From positions 50,788,714-50,852,713 of the forward strand of contig CM049320.1 of NCBI GenBank assembly GCA_026874595.1: 64,000 bases of DNA. The letters are read 5' to 3'. Shown one piece after another: positions 62,403-64,000 of the stretch. The stretch's first letter is position 1. Each line of letters opens with the position of its first letter. Under the pieces are notes generated by a model. It searched no databases. It was given only the letters and a program-made list of their open reading frames with translations, and had not been told where the DNA came from. Both the position numbers and the translations under genes were made by a program. The DNA is from Sipunculus nudus. Taxonomy: Eukaryota > Annelida > Sipuncula > Golfingiida > Sipunculidae.

Positions 62403-62412
62403 TAGCTGGGTA
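62403..62412 (-). repeat. Terminal motif TAGCTGGGTA, right boundary of the 40-kb interval
   Basis: Exact reverse complement of 22,452-22,461. AACGTT-type sequence stops here. Confidence 0.5.
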
Positions 62413-62555
62413 GATGTATATAAATGAGAATGAACATCATTGTTAACATGTTTCTTCATGTGTAAACTACAGGCTTTAAAAATGCCATTTTGGACTCTAA
62501 ACTATATTGTTAACTATCCGAGAAACTTTGCAGTACAATTATGTAAGTTCAGGAC
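62413..62555. other. Unique-looking spacer between the satellite boundary and the LINE
   Basis: No motif recognised; it does not match the 22.1-22.45 kb flank on the other side. Confidence 0.4.
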
Positions 62556-64000
62556 AAGAAACTGCAAAAAAAAACCTTTGTTTTGAGTGCTAGACAATTG
62601 AAAAATAATAGCATAACAAGGCAGTCCAAGTTGTGCCCTTCGGGCTAATTAGCGTACGAGCATCACTATCTCTTAACATGTATATACTTTTCTGAAAAAA
62701 AAATAATAGCCAGAGTTTCTCACCTCCATCAAAATGTTTAGATACTTTACATTTATTTCATTTTCATTTTTTTAATTGACAAATCAATGAGCAACTAATT
62801 GGTCACAGCAATTCCGATCATATTACCCAATTCATTAAAGTACGTACTGGCTTTAAAACAATGTGATGACGTGATCTTGAACCCAATTTTGTGTTCTTCT
62901 GGTGGGTAGGGGACGAGTATCACTATTTCTTTACATGTGCATACTTTGTTTGTTATTTTTTATCAAATTTATTTAGAAAACATATACAGGCATTTACATA
63001 CATGGAATATATATACAATAACATACGTCAGAACATGCACTTACAATACAATGTACAAGACAGCATATGCAGCTCTTCTCATTACCTGTTACAATTTTAT
63101 GCATTACACTTTTTATATATACATGCACCGTCTTTTTACCTAACATAACATGCATTTGTGTAACAACGACTGACATGCCAACAATGACAAGACATTTTTT
63201 TTTTGCAAATTTATAAGGCAATTCAATTACAAAACAGAATTAAAATACTTTGAAGTACATTGTATTAAACTCATATATTAATAAGGTAACCAATTTCCTA
63301 TATTGTTAATACAAAATTCCTCTACAATCTGCCATGTATCTTTCCAATTTTTTGTTTCTTTTAATCTACTTTTAAATACTGCAAATGAAGAAGAATGGTG
63401 ATCCTCTCTCTGTTTATAGAGGACATATTTATACATAGGAGGATCTGATTTAACAGCATGTTTGGTTCATTTCCTAAATGATGCCATATATAATTTTACA
63501 AAGAGACATGTTTGGCATGCATAATTCATATTCCTGTAACCATGCTTGCAATTTAAAAGAAAAGTTCTTACTAACTTTGCAATGGAAAAATACATGTATA
63601 ATAGTTTCATGTTAAATGAAACAAAATGCACTCCGTGGAGTGTCATTTGAATAAATGTTCATTCACAGTTAAATAATTATTAAGTATTTAATACTGAAAT
63701 TCCCTCAGTTAGTGGTTAATGTTGTTTTTATATATGGCTTGGTATACAGGATCACATGTAACAAAAATATAATTCTCTATATTTAAACTTTTCCATCTTT
63801 CTTGTTTTGTTGGTTTCCACAATTTATCTACACTTGTACGATATATTTTTCTTGACTAAAACCATTCACCGACTCAAGCCAGCCAATTGTAACAATCATA
63901 TCCATATTTTGTTCACTTCTTGTAGTATTATTACTCAAAATGCACGTTTCTATTGTGTTGGGATGGCCTTTTTCAATGCCATCTAGTTCATGTAATTTAG
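62556..64000 (-). mobile_element. LINE 3' end (L1/Tx1-like), minus strand, continues beyond the window
   Basis: On the minus strand, 63,660 down to about 63,290 reads, with frame changes, DTPRSAFCFI, then TIIHVFFHCKVSKNFSFKLQ (the C-x-x-C...H-x-x-x-x-C type segment that ends many LINE ORF2 proteins), AWLQEY, then YKYVLYKQRE and VFKSRLKETKNWKDTWQIVE near the end of the frame. Below about 62,970 comes a 3' untranslated part that matches the truncated copy at 21,685-22,089. Frameshifts indicate an inactive copy. The L1/Tx1 assignment rests on the C-terminal motif only. Confidence 0.6.

Noticed and set aside
21685-62969. Direct repeats at 21.7 and 62.6 kb as LTRs of a 41-kb element
   Set aside because: The right copy runs into a LINE reading frame and the left copy is a truncated insertion with its own target duplication, so two LINE copies explain them better.

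Overview
This is a eukaryotic, AT-rich, repeat-dense invertebrate window. Introns are GT-AG with one GC-AG, genes are split into short exons over kilobases, and there are many (TA)n tracts, poly-C/poly-G runs and layered interspersed repeats. A dispersed family starting TTTAGCTCAGCTGAC and rich in TCAAGGTCA half-sites, together with a local UNC-93 family, suggests a marine lophotrochozoan, most likely a mollusc. That is an inference; no species can be named.

1-22 kb: UNC-93 territory. After a decayed CR1/L2-like LINE (1.39-2.79 kb) there is a one-exon UNC-93 fragment (3.25-3.41 kb), a full six-exon UNC-93-like transmembrane gene (4766-9670, + strand) and a truncated, disabled paralogue (17.6-20.5 kb). 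All three share orientation and exon structure, so they arose by tandem duplication. The main gene is complete except for a one-base deficit in a T run of exon 5. A large modular repeat (10.5-14.1 kb) separates gene and pseudogene. A tRNA-His-like pseudogene lies at 21.34 kb. A 5'-truncated LINE insertion with 62-bp target duplications lies at 21.69-22.09 kb.

22.4-62.4 kb: a 40-kb interval bounded at both ends by tandem arrays rich in AACGTT and bracketed by an inverted TACCCAGCTA/TAGCTGGGTA pair. The left array is a higher-order satellite (about 236-bp monomers in a 708-bp trimer). The right is a 403-bp satellite of five near-identical copies plus decayed ones. Whether this is one giant element or two separate satellites is the main open question.

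Inside the interval are: a promoter-like cluster (CRE, CCAAT, E2F) with a short first exon and splice donor at 28.3 kb; a clean 1245-bp Mutator-like transposon (34,712-35,956) with about 205-bp inverted repeats, a perfect 9-bp target duplication and an ULP1/C48-type protease remnant; two adjacent hairpins sharing one loop (36.1 kb); exon remnants of a xanthine dehydrogenase/aldehyde oxidase family gene (51.8-52.8 kb); a GC-richer promoter-like patch (54.1-54.5 kb); and a possible terminal exon with poly(A) signal (59.0-59.7 kb). Most of the remainder is dispersed repeat.

62.5-64 kb: the 3' end of a LINE on the minus strand, whose 3' part matches the 21.7-kb copy.
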